Shown here: in pieces, positions 1 through 10,828 of the stretch
How the letters are laid out: every line of letters begins with the position of its first letter
How positions within the stretch are numbered: position 1 is the stretch's first letter
From: Ceratobasidium sp. AG-K
Lineage: Eukaryota > Basidiomycota > Agaricomycetes > Cantharellales > Ceratobasidiaceae
Length of the DNA: 64,000 nt
Assembly: GCA_037039685.1 (NCBI GenBank)
Contig: JAWNGF010000001.1
Coordinates: forward strand, 1,302,001-1,366,000
Direction of reading: 5' to 3'
Made by a program: the position numbers and the translations under genes
The notes under the pieces: generated by a model
What the model was told of the DNA's origin: nothing
The model's database searches: none
Seen by the model: the letters and a program-made list of their open reading frames with translations, nothing else

Positions 1-1
1 G

Positions 2-658
2 GTTCCTGACGATGATGCTTCGAGTGTGTTTTCTGGCATGAGTGGGGGGAGCCGGGGTGCAACTGCGAGGATGAGCGTGCATGGTGGGGATAATCGGGCG
101 AGTTATGCGCCTCCTGCTGGCGGGCAGGGATACCAAGGCTTCCAGGCTGGTCAAGCGCATGGGTTCCAAGGACAAGCACAGGGATTCCAGGGGGGTCAAG
201 GACAAGGCTTCCAAGGGGGTCAAGCGCAAGGCTTCCAGGGAGGACAAGCGCAGGGATTCCAAGGAGGACAGGCGCAAGGAGGACAAGCGCAGGGGCACCT
301 AGGGCAAGGGTTCCAGCAACTAAACCCAGCATACCAGCCCTCAGGAGCGGGGTATCAACCACCAGGCGGACAAGGGTACAGGCCGTCGAATCCGGGGAGG
401 ATGTCTGTGCTCCCTCCACCTCCAACAGGCGCATACAACCCGGGCGCGAATCCTGCAGGCGGGTCATCGCGACCGTTGCCCAGCGCACCAGGCTTCGCGC
501 CGCCCTCAGGAAACGCGGGATTTGTCCCGCCGCCACAGAACGCGGGGGGATTCGTACATAGTCCCCCTCCGGGCGCCGCCCCCGCCCAGCCTGCGCCTGT
601 TGGTCCGGGCGGGTTCATGGTTGGGCGCAAGCCAGCGAAGCTATATAAACGACTCTAG
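2..658 (+). CDS. 3' end of a Gly/Gln-rich, Pro-rich protein (partial)
   Basis: An open frame enters from the left edge (frame starting at base 2, reading VPDDDASSVFSGMSGGS) and runs to a TAG at 656-658. The N-terminal part lies outside the window. The visible 218 or so residues are low-complexity: a Gly/Gln-rich stretch at about residues 37-100 with repeated units such as GFQGGQAQ, then a Pro/Gly/Tyr-rich stretch, then the basic end GRKPAKLYKRL. No catalytic domain is visible. A tail like this would suit a disordered C-terminal extension of a larger scaffold or membrane-associated protein, but I do not recognise the family. The frame has no in-frame stop and its codon use resembles that of genes, which supports real coding. 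Confidence 0.6.
   Translation, partial: VPDDDASSVFSGMSGGSRGATARMSVHGGDNRASYAPPAGGQGYQGFQAGQAHGFQGQAQGFQGGQGQGFQGGQAQGFQGGQAQGFQGGQAQGGQAQGHLGQGFQQLNPAYQPSGAGYQPPGGQGYRPSNPGRMSVLPPPPTGAYNPGANPAGGSSRPLPSAPGFAPPSGNAGFVPPPQNAGGFVHSPPPGAAPAQPAPVGPGGFMVGRKPAKLYKRL
137..310 (+). repeat. Coding minisatellite, about 24-bp units (GFQGGQAQ)
   Basis: Imperfect tandem copies of a unit like ggcttccagggaggacaagc encode repeated GFQGGQAQ or GGQAQ blocks inside the first CDS. The last copies are shortened. It is the sort of array expected to vary in copy number between strains. Confidence 0.7.
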
Positions 659-1284
659 GCGATCTTTTGCCATATGCGCACCTTGACGTATGCGAGCTCT
701 CTTGATATGCATCTGCCGGACTTATTTTTGTCACATGTCAAATTGTTCTATGCTTCTGTATTACTCTTTGTTTATGTATTATTTCTGTGATGATTTCTAA
801 TCAAACGTGTTTTAGCGAGACGTTGGCGGGAGATGGCGCGGGGGTGCGAGCGCGTCTCAGGCGAGACCGAGTCAAGCGCGCAATAGCCGCGGGTGATCCG
901 AGTCAGCGAATGGTCGAGACGCGGCTGACGGAGCATGTATGCGTCATTGGTGGAGGGGCAATCCGAGCGGACCCTGCGGCGGCCGAGAACGCCTTAGCGC
1001 GGGAGATACGCTCGCTGCGTAATGGCAGTAAATCAGGCTGTAAATTTGCTGTGTGATTAGATTAGTCTACAACACGCACTTATTGCTGCGCAACCGCTAC
1101 GGATTCTGGCTAGAGAGCAGCGCATCTTGTACTGCGATTGAGTGGGACCCTGCCTGTGGTTGATCCGGGGCTGAAATTGCATCCGAAGCCGTTGGGATGC
1201 CGGGGTGTGTCAGCTCTCATCTGAGGTAGACGGCGACTATAGAACCGACTGGCATTTCTTGACTACGACTGGTACCGGCTCGCC
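659..1284. other. Intergenic region upstream of the flippase gene
   Basis: About 625 bp between the stop of the Gly/Gln-rich protein and the flippase start. The first half is T-rich and looks like a 3' UTR. A 270-nt open frame at 787-1056 gives no recognisable protein. I see no RNA gene or repeat. Confidence 0.6.
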
Positions 1285-4200
1285 ATGCCGCCCAGGAGCA
1301 CCAACCGCTTTGCCAGTGCGTACCGCGCACTGGCCAACTTCAACGTCGAGTCGCTCTTTTCACGGGCTCCACCCCCTGCAACACAGCGCACTGTCTATGT
1401 CAACGAGGAGCTGCCCAAGGACCTATTCGACGCCAAGGGCAAGATTCGCAAGGACGCCAAGTATGCGACTAATCAGGTTGTGACGTCCAAGTATACGGTC
1501 CTCACATTTGTCCCTCGCAACTTGTTGGAGCAGTTTCGCCGTATTGCCAATGTGTGAGTCGAGTAGACTAGTTGATTTGTTGGGCAAGAGCTAATCGGCC
1601 TGCAGCTTCTTCCTGGCCATTGCCATCCTCCAGTTCTTCCCCCGCTTTTCGACGATTTCTCCCGGTCTTGTGTTGTTGCCGCTGATTGTGGTGTTCACGA
1701 TCACCGCGGCCAAGGACGGCTACGAAGACATCAAGCGACACCAGTCGGACCGACAAGTCAACCACTCGATTGTGCATGTGTTGCGCTCCAAAGACCACGT
1801 CAACCACAATGTAATGCGCTCCAAGGCAAAGACATTTGTTCCTGGCATTGTACTCCCCAAGTTTGTTCGCCGCAAAGGCAAGGGCAAGAACCAGGACGAC
1901 CCCAACCCCCTCGAGGCGACAGTCAACATGGAAAAAGGATCCCCCGAGTCGGTGCAGATGAACGTCATGGCCCCCAGCAGCGACCCCGACGACCTTCCAC
2001 CCACCGACGACAACCCCGATGCGCCCCACTGGGAGCCAACGCTCTGGGAAGACGTCCGAGTCGGCGACTTTGTCAAGCTGCACGACCGCGAACCTTTCCC
2101 TGCCGATATCGTCATTTGCGCAACCAGCGAAGAGGAAAATGTGGCCTATGTTGAGACCAAGAACTTGGATGGCGAAACAAACCTCAAGTCTCGCCACGCC
2201 GTGCCTGAGCTTACACATCTTCGGACGGCCCAGGACTGTGCCCAGGCTGCGCCCATGCGTATCGAGGCAGAGGCACCCGATGTCAACATGTACAGACTCA
2301 ATGCCGCCGTCATCTTGGACAACGGAAAGAAATCCCCGGTCGATCTCCAAACCGTTTTGTTGCGTGGTACCGTTCTCCGAAATACCCGATGGGTGACTGG
2401 CGTTGTGCTTTTCACTGGCGACGATTCCAAGATTGTGATCAACTCGGGTGGAACGCCTAGCAAGCGCAGCAAGGTCGAGCGGCAGATGAACCCCCAAGTG
2501 TGAGTTTCTCCGCAGTTATTAGTGCCAAGACTGACATGTTGTAGGTTTATGAACCTGATTCTTCTTGGGATCATGGCTGTTGTCTGCGCGATCGTTGACT
2601 CGACACTCGAAAAGCGTGCATTCAAAAACGGCGCCTACTGGATGGCTTTTGCCACACAGCCCGACGATAACCCCAGCATCAACGGCCTGGTTACTTTCGC
2701 CAACGCGCTGATCACCTTCCAGAACGTTATTCCCATTTCGTTGTACATGTGAGTCTTGTCCCCCTGACCTCGGCGGCCGATCACAGGGGTCCTGAGCCCA
2801 TTTGGCTAATCTCATTGATTCTCAGTTCCATTGAGTTCGTGCGAACCTGTCAGGCGGCCTTTATCTACTTTGACCGTGACATTTACTATTCCAAAAACGA
2901 CACGCCGACGCTCGCGCGTTCGTGGAACTTGTCGGATGATTTGGGTCAGATCGAGTATGTGTTTTCGGACAAGACGGGAACGCTCACGCAAAACAACATG
3001 GTGAGTACTAAAGTTGATTGAGACGGCAAATCTGACTGGTCGCAGGTGTTCCGACAATGTTCGGTCGGCGGAACGATCTACAAAGGCGAAGACTTTCCCG
3101 AGGAAGGAGACATCAAAAAGAGCCCATCCTCTGAAGCCACTGCGATCGACGACGATGCCGAGGTTGGAGTACCCAAAGGCCAGCGACCTTCCCACGATTC
3201 GATTCCCGGCTCGTCCACCAACCAGCCTCAGAGCGTCGAACCAACCATACATGCCTCGAACGTCGCCACTCGCTTTGTTAATGAGCAGCTCAGACAAGAC
3301 ATCGACTCGCCTCGGGACGACAATCACATGCGACAAATTTATGGTTTCTTTTCGACCCTCGCGCTTTGCCATACCGTTCTCGCCGGAACCGACGAACGAA
3401 CGGGCAAACTCGAGTACAAGGCTCAATCACCCGACGAGGCCGCGCTCGTGCAGGCTGCCGCCGACGCTGGCTTTGTTTTCCTCGGTCGGGAGCGTGAAAT
3501 CGTGCGGATGAAGACACCGTTTGGGGACAATATCGAAGAATTCCAGTTGCTCAACGTCTTGGACTTTACGAGTGCTCGTAAACGGATGAGTGTGATTTTG
3601 AAAAAGATGGATCCCGAGGACCAGAGGATATTCTTGATGTGCAAGGGCGCGGATAATGTTATTTTCGAGAGGCTCAAGTCGGGCAATGAGAGTCTTAGGC
3701 AAAAGACGGGCGATGATTTGGATTACTTTGCGAGCGAAGGTGAGTTGTTCGGGTTGTTTATTGACTGGGGCTAACTTGGAGTAGGTCTTCGCACGCTGTG
3801 TCTCGCTTACAAGACCCTCTCTGCGGAAGAATACGATGATTGGAACGCGCGCTACGAAGACGCACTAGTTGCTCTCAAGGACCGTGAGGAGAAGATCGAG
3901 ACCGTTTCGGACGAGATTGAGCGCGAGCTTCGGTTGTTGGGTGCCACGGCCATCGAGGATCGACTCCAGGACGGTGTCCCCAAGGCGATTGCGGAGCTCA
4001 AGCGGGCCGGAATCAAGGTCTGGGTCGCGACGGGTGACAAGCTCGAGACTGCCATTGGTGAGTAGGGTACTAGGGTATAATACAAGTGCTAATAGGGAAA
4101 TAGCCATCGGATACAGCACCAACCTCATCTCCAAGGACGCCAACCTGATCATTGTTCGCGGCGGATCTGACGACCTCGCCGTACACGGACAGATGAAAAA

Positions 4201-6190
4201 GGCTGCCAACGAGTTCTTCCCCGACGATCATATCATGGACAATCCCGATGTTCAGCCGACCGAGGAACCCGCGACGCCCTCGAGGCGCGGCATGCCACTG
4301 CGGAGAATGTCCATGGGCCACTCGGCGACCTCACTCGTCCCTGAAGGCAACGGATCTCGTCCCGGCGGGTTCGTACTGGTGATTGACGGTGGAGCGTTGA
4401 CGCATGTGAGTAATCTACCTGTCAGGGGAGCGAGCGCTAAATGCGGTGCAGGCCATGAGCGAAGACGCACCCTGGAACCGTGAACTCATGATCCAACTCT
4501 CGACGCGCTGCGAGGCCGTTATCGGATGTCGTGTCTCTCCGCGCCAAAAGGCCCAGATGGTCCGACTGATCAAGGACGGCTTGGGTGTCATGACACTCGC
4601 GATTGGAGACGGAGCCAATGACGTGAGCATGATTCAGGCTGCGGATGTGGGCGTGGGTATCTCGGGCGAGGAAGGCCTTCAGGCCGTGAATTCGTCGGAT
4701 TATGCGATTGCTCAGGTGAGTCGTGTACCCATTGTTTGAACGCGTGTTGATGGGCTGTAGTTCCGCTTCTTGACGAGGTTGTTGTTTGTCCACGGCCATT
4801 GGTCGTATGTTCGCAATTCCAACATGTGAGTACTGTGGAGCATTGAGTGGAGCGGTGCTAATGGTGATTTAGGATTCTAAACTTCTTCTACAAGAATATT
4901 GTAGGGATTGGTGTACTTTGGTGGTTCCAGATCTATTGTGGATGGAGCACAACCTAGTGAGTAGCCTAGCACGCCAACCGGGCGGGACTGACTGTTTCAC
5001 AGTGTCTTTGAGTATACATACTTGTTGTTCTGGAACGTGTTTTGGTCGATCGCTCCCGTGATTGCCATGGGTATTTTCGATCGAAATATCGGTGAGTTGC
5101 CCGTTATCTCCATGGAGGCGGTGCTAATATGACCTAGATTCGGACATTTTGGTTATTCTGCCCGAGCTCTATCGTTATGGTCGTGAAGGACGCTGGTTCG
5201 GTGTTAGAGTATTTGCCATATACATGCTCGAGGGTATCTATCAGGTAAGATAACCTAGCTTTTCTGGGGTTTGCTCTGACATTGTTCTAGTCGGCGGTTA
5301 TCTTCTTCTTTATCTTTTATGCGTACCACACTACTACCTCGCGCACGGACGGATACGATGTTGGCATGTACGAATTTTCGACGGTACGTTCCCACGCTCG
5401 ATGTTCTTGCTCGGTGCTCATCGACATGTAGACCATGGTTATCACTACCGTCATGGCCGTCAATGCGTTCAATGGTTTGAACACTCGTGCATGGACTGCC
5501 TGGGTCTGGTTCGCAGTCTCGTTTGGCGTAGTTCTCGTGTGGGCGTATACCGCGATTTACTCTTTGATCCGGCCTGCGGCGTTCTATACCCCTGCCTAGT
5601 AAGTCATTCATAACCATGCCCGAATCGGTTACTTATTTTGTCTTAGCGGTAATACGTATTACCTCTTCCGCTCGGCCTATTTCTGGTTCGGCATCCCCGT
5701 TACGTTCTGCATGGCCGTCGCACCCCGCTACATCTTCAAGACCCTCCGGCTCCTCGAGTCCCCCAACGACATTGACATTATGCGCATCATCCGCGCTCGC
5801 GATCCCAACGTCGATATTGCGCACCATCCCAAACTTGGCGGACACTTCGAAAAGGAGGAAGAACTGGCCCGAACCAGTGCGGAATCGTATCCTCCGCGCC
5901 GAACGCATTCCCGCCAGCCGACTTTGCATTCGCTCGGCAGCCGGACGGACATGGCCACCGGTATGCGTTCAACTTCCAACCGTGGGTTCGACTTTTCCAC
6001 CGAGGAGGGTGGTGTGGCGATTAGGCGGATGCAGAGCAACATTAGCGAGCGGCAACGAGCGCGCGCCGATGGTTTATCCGACGAAGAGGGAGGTCACAGG
6101 AGAAAAACGGCCGTAAACTTGTTACCCGCGGCGATGCGCCGATCATTACGCATAAAGAAGGGGCGAACGTCACCGCAACATGAGCGCTGA
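1285..6190 (+). CDS. DNF1: P4-type phospholipid-translocating ATPase (flippase), Dnf1/Dnf2-like
   Basis: Flips phospholipids to the cytosolic leaflet of plasma or endosomal membranes. I resolve 15 exons joining in frame to about 1,407 aa: 1285-1553, 1606-2499, 2545-2748, 2826-3000, 3046-3739, 3785-4057, 4104-4405, 4452-4715, 4761-4825, 4873-4956, 5003-5091, 5138-5244, 5291-5383, 5432-5598 and 5647-6190. Introns are 45-77 nt and GT-AG. The actuator motif DGET is at residue 278, the phosphorylation motif DKTGTLTQN at D504, the nucleotide-binding segment KGADNVIF follows, and the hinge motif GDGAND is near residue 989. The [11 protein letters not shown] start region and the [13 protein letters not shown] segment are typical of the Dnf1/Dnf2 branch rather than Drs2 or Neo1. 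The ATG fits the usual short cytosolic N-terminus. The C-terminal tail (residues about 1,300-1,407) is basic and Ser-rich. Activity presumably needs a Cdc50-family partner encoded elsewhere. Confidence 0.95.
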
Positions 6191-6411
6191 TACCATAGAT
6201 TTGATTGGGGCGGAACGGTTTATATTTCTTTTTTGATTCACCTTATTATAATTCTGTATCCACTACGCCGTACATTTTGTCAAGGCGCACGACGTGTCAT
6301 GAGCCCTTACTAGCGTTAATTCATTCGCTATCTACAATTATATTTTACTAGCCCGCCTTGGTTTTCTGGAAAGCGCATAGGCGTGCAGTCGTCAACGAGT
6401 GAACAATGCGC

Positions 6412-7847
6412 TCACACTTGGACATCCGGGAACCCGAGGTTGCCCCAGCCGGTCCAGGTCGGGCCGCATGCGCGGAACTTGTTTCGCTTCTCAATCTTTA
6501 AGAGCTCTGCGATTTCGTTGGGCGCGAGGTCGATGACTTTGATGTTCTCCGCGATTCGTGCGGGTTTGACCGACTTAGGAAGGACTGTTGCGCCGAGATA
6601 AGATGTGACGTCTGGTGTGTAAATGCGACTTGCCTGCGACACCATTGGTGTTGGCCCATAGCGAGATGAGGACGCGTGCGGGATGTACTCCATGCGTTTC
6701 TGCTATCTTGGTCACGGTTGGGTCTACCAAGCGTGTGAGCGAGTAGTGTGCAATTGAAACGAGGTACTTGCCTGTGAGAAGTGGCGAGTTGTCGGAGCCC
6801 AAAGGAGAGTACGCGGTCAACGCGATCCCTCTCTCGCGGCAAAAATCAATAATGTCCGTTTGGGGGCAAGATCTACTGCGTGTTAGTGGTGAGTCGAAAC
6901 GACAAGTAACATGTGACTTGCGGGTGGAGCTCAATTTGGTTGACTGCGGGAATGACCTTGGCTTCTTTCAATAGCCGTTCCAGGAACTGGACTGAAAAGT
7001 TTGAGACGCCTAGAGGTGCGGTCAGTTGGGCAGGGTGAATGAAGTAGGTATATGCGCACCAATAGCCTTGACTTTGTCCCTTTGTGTCTCGTAAATCTTT
7101 TCCATGTCCTTCCAAGCGTCAAGCCAATCGAGGCTTTTGTCAGCTTTACCTAGTATACGCAGTTGACGTAGTGATTGGTCAAACTCGGGTAATCTGATTT
7201 GCAAAAGCTACTTGCCATCCTTCATTGGCGCAGGCTATGGGGGACACCGGTCAGAGAATACGTTAGACTTGTATCCAGGAGAAAGTCTTGAGCATACCCA
7301 GTGCATGAGCCCTATAAATTTTCTTAGTTATTTTATAGTATCCCGAGTGTCAAATAAGCCTCACAAAGGTCAATGTATCCGGCGTCCAGCTTTGCCAGCG
7401 ACTCGTTCAGTGCATTTTGGACGCTCCCGTGTTGCGAATTGGGAAGTTTTGTTGTCAGAAATATCTAATATGTATGGATTCAGGTCTTATGTTTTATCTT
7501 TTGGACCTGTTCAAAGGTCATTCACTAACCTCTTCCCTTGGTACACCAGAGGCCTTGGTTGATGACCCTTGTCGATTAGCTGATTAACCGCCTCTAATTC
7601 ACGAACTCGCCTTGATTCCTTGTCCTACTTCGGCTTCATTGCGATAGTCGTAGCTGCTGAGATGTTAATCGATCGAACACGACTATGATGTATGCACTGA
7701 CGCAGTATCTATATGACGATATCCACCCTCCTTTAGCGCAAATTCAACGGCTTGCCCTACTTCACCAGGAGCACTTTTCCAGGTCCCAAGCCCGATGGTA
7801 GGCATGGTGGCGCCGGTGTTGAGAGTTACAGAGCTATGGAGTGGCAT
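6412..7847 (-). CDS. Aldo/keto reductase (AKR family)
   Basis: NADPH-dependent carbonyl reductase of the single-domain AKR superfamily. Eleven exons can be joined in one frame from ATG at 7847-7845 to the stop at 6412. N-terminus: [20 protein letters not shown], then [15 protein letters not shown]. The catalytic tetrad is visible: Asp in RHIDTA, Tyr in [10 protein letters not shown], Lys in TTKLPN and His in LMHW. Cofactor-loop segments [28 protein letters not shown] and [16 protein letters not shown] follow in the expected order. Four of the ten introns need GC donors (7611-7554, 7215-7150, 6921-6873, 6771-6724); GT alternatives break the frame. The gene converges on the flippase 3' end with about 220 bp between them. 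Substrate unknown; the xylose-reductase/Gcy1-like group is the nearest match by motif. Confidence 0.88.
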
Positions 7848-10048
7848 GGTGTGTCGTTGTGGTCGTCAAGATTTGGCGGATCAGCATGCATATGTAGACC
7901 GGATAAACGGTACGCAAATATAGCAAAATCCCGGCTTGTAGCTCAGTCGTTCCCCTCGCACCCTTGCCGGTATAATCAAACTATCGGTATATTTGTTGTG
8001 TATAACGTCACCAAAGTTATCCTACTCTCGTTGTAGATGCGCGCATCTGTTCATACCAGTGCCATGGACACAAATCACTCAGATCGAGGATATACATAGC
8101 CAGAAGACGCCTAGGTGTCAGGATGGCAATGTCAATACATCATATCGTAAGCTGTCAAAAATACAGTTGAGTAAAACTAACCTAAAAAACCAGAGCCAGT
8201 TGCATGTAGTAGCTATGCAACTCTCGCCATCCAATGAACCAGTATGAATCAGTCCAATTATAGTGTATAGCTCCTTTAGGGGAGACTACTTGAAGCGAGT
8301 CAAGCAGAAAGATAAATTGCTTCGTGGGCCGAATCATAATCACCCAAGTAGGCATTCAGGCTCGGAGGAACTCCGAACAGCACAGGAGAGTTTGATTGCA
8401 CCGTGCAGTACCCTCAACGTAAGCGCTGAGAAACCTACTTTCCAAGGTGATACATAGCTGGTAAAACCCATGTATTATCCAGGCCCCCCTTTAGCTAAGT
8501 TTTTGAAGCCCATTATTCGTGAGCGACTCATTGGCTCCCACCGTAAAACGCTCCGACATAGGCGTTATGCAAAAGTAACCGAGGTTTCTTTGGATCTTCG
8601 TGAGACAGACGAAAGCATCGCTAGAGCCAGAAAAGCTCCAACGCGGTGAACGATAACCTTATAAACAATTCAGGCTGGCTAGATAGTATCCAACTTGCTA
8701 TTACTGGTATCGTCGCGTATAATCTGTTCGCAGGCTTCCCTGTTTGGGAGCCGGTAAAAACACGTTTTCCATTTGGCGAAAATGAAGTTGAACAGGAGGA
8801 CCGACGTGTGTTTCCAACGATTTGGTCAATGTAGTGGACTCGCGGACGCACCACACGTAGACAGTGCAACCAATGTTCTAAACCAGAGACAATGGGGGCA
8901 ACCAAGTGAATATGCGGCTAAAATGACGATCCTAGAACGATTTTATGATAAAATTGAAGCGATAGTGCAAGTATGTCGCCTGCCCGAGTGTTGAGGCGTC
9001 TTCCACGCCGACCGGCCATAGCAGGCAGACCCAAGTCGCAATCGTAGGCGGCGGTTTGCACCACGGGCAGGCTGTGTATCCCGACTATTTGGGGCGAAAC
9101 GGTGTCCGGTAAGCAGAATACGAGACCCTCGTTAGCAAGGACGTACTAGTCTACTCCAGGTCATGACTCGAGGATAGCAAAGCCAACAAAACGCACCTGT
9201 AACTGGCAGAATAATGTATTACTATATATGTAATACCAGTATACAATTGTGTATTTCCATCTGTCACTTCAAATGGGCGGGATCCCAAAACGTGCCGAGT
9301 GCCCGCTTCTTGTGCGGAACTACATACCTCGCTACCTGCGAGGTTGTGGGTGGACATAGAAACGTGTGTCGGGCCCAAGCGCTGAGGCTGTAGTTCGTGG
9401 CCAATCCTTCGGCCTCGCCTCCCTTGAGTTAGTTAGGGTTCTCGACCCAGCCACAGAACGTGTCCCACATTATCTTTGGCTCTCAGCAGACCTCCGCGGT
9501 TTGTGTCAACTGACGTACTGAGGCTGAGTCGGTACCTTTTGCGGTAATACCCCTAACCAAGTGAATTACCTCAAAGCGGGCACATTGCACGGGCGTGTGC
9601 GGTAAAAATGCCTTTGGTATATTTTACGGGCACTAACCCGAAAATAGGCTAGATTCACTCGACAGATACTGCGGAGCTACCTTTGCTAGGTTTTTGTGTT
9701 AATCATAATACGCATGCTTAGATGTAGTGGGACGCTTGGCGACAAGAAGTGCTGAGCCGTGTGCCCAGCATCTCGGCAGCTATATAGTCCGCCACTTGCG
9801 GTTTCAGGATGTGCTGGATACCTGTTGTTCATCGCGGCATCGGTGTATTCCAAATATTAATATTGAAGCGATTTTCAAACGCATACATGGCGATCTGACG
9901 CAGAAGACACGCAAATAGAGGACTTGTAAACGAATATATGCGTATAAATTATCGCTTAGATATCGCTGTGTGACCAGGAATCACCTGTACGCTATAAACA
10001 CTACGACCAAGCCGCATCAATGGGCGTATCTTGTAAAACGTGACCCTG

Positions 10049-10461
10049 ATGCCCGGTACAGTTCATAAAGGCTGTTCAGTTAGCTCCATAATACCCCTCG
10101 TGCATTCCATTGCGCAATGGCCTCGTCAAGGTATTCATGCAAGTGGACCTAGCTGCTCATCAATCGTCTGGTTGTGGCAGGGAGTCCACTGTGCCGATAT
10201 ATTTTGCCATTATGAATCGGTCATGCCCGGTAGGGGAATTGACTTTGGACTGCTAGCTTCCGATTGTCAGTATGTCAGCGGATGTTTGTCACCGCGTATA
10301 CACGGAATGTGGGGATGCGCCGGCCAGGAGGGGTCCGGGGGAAAGGATGTGTTTCATTACACACCGTCTATGCGATTGTTCCACCAAGACATATGCACAG
10401 CTGCTGTAGTCCTCGGCACGCCGTGAAGAGCGGAGAAATACTTGTGTCGTGCATGCCCGGT
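10049..10461 (+). repeat. Three dispersed copies of atgcccggt
   Basis: Identical 9-mers lie at 10049-10057, 10223-10231 and 10453-10461, all in the same orientation, with spacings of 174 and 230 bp. They are in the gene-poor stretch and overlap no recognised gene. Confidence 0.45.
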
Positions 10462-10669
10462 GTGGTGTTGCAATGGTGACTTGGCGGTCAAGATCTTGGC
10501 TCGTATCAACAGGTCGTGGTTTCCCTCGTTATACAACAGTTACCTCAATCACTCGAGTGCTGAAGCAGGAAAGGGGGAAAGCGCTCTTGGGCCATCATAG
10601 AGATAAGCCTGATCGAGACTCAGCGAGGTCAGGGAGGTTCGGGCGAGTCCATAAACGCTTTGCCAAGCG

Positions 10670-10681
10670 GGTCACGTGACC
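10670..10681. promoter_or_regulatory. Perfect 12-bp palindrome ggtcacgtgacc (E-box) upstream of CAX
   Basis: The core CACGTG is at 10673-10678, about 150 bp upstream of the CAX start, and a CCAAT pentamer overlaps its right edge (10680-10684). CACGTG is the classical bHLH site (Cbf1/Pho4/USF type). Binding here is inferred. Confidence 0.5.
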
Positions 10682-10828
10682 AATCTGGAAGGTAGACAAA
10701 GAAAACACAGCATTGGCGAGACGTCACAGTATTCACAGTTCCCCCGTCCATCGCAGCAGAGTTGAGCTGCTTGTCCTGCACCACAAGGATCATCTCGTAA
10801 CATCGCCAAGCTTCACCGCTTTGCCATC

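Larger units (their letters stand above)
7848..10828. other. About 3 kb without a recognisable gene
   Basis: Open frames here are short and none gives a recognisable domain; the longest is 128 aa at 10040-10426. I see no terminal inverted repeats or reverse-transcriptase, integrase or transposase motifs. A 9-mer atgcccggt occurs three times between 10049 and 10461. The last 150 bp hold the CAX promoter, including a 12-bp palindrome with CACGTG. It could be a decayed insertion or simply long intergenic DNA. Confidence 0.5.

Noticed and set aside
787..1056. 89-aa plus-strand open frame
   Set aside because: No recognisable domain or supporting context; probably chance in a GC-rich stretch.
1568..2497. 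309-aa open frame on the minus strand
   Set aside because: It lies antisense to the second exon of the flippase, which has a full set of P4-ATPase motifs; the antisense frame shows no domain.
7930..7985. tRNA-like start (gtagctcagtcg resembles an A box)
   Set aside because: No B box (ggttcgantcc) at the right distance and no cloverleaf pairing.
8740..8800. WD40-like fragment on the minus strand (FSPNGKRVFTGS)
   Set aside because: A single short match, with no repeat units around it; not enough to claim a pseudogene.
10040..10426. 128-aa plus-strand open frame
   Set aside because: No recognisable domain, no plausible start context, and it contains two of the repeated 9-mers.
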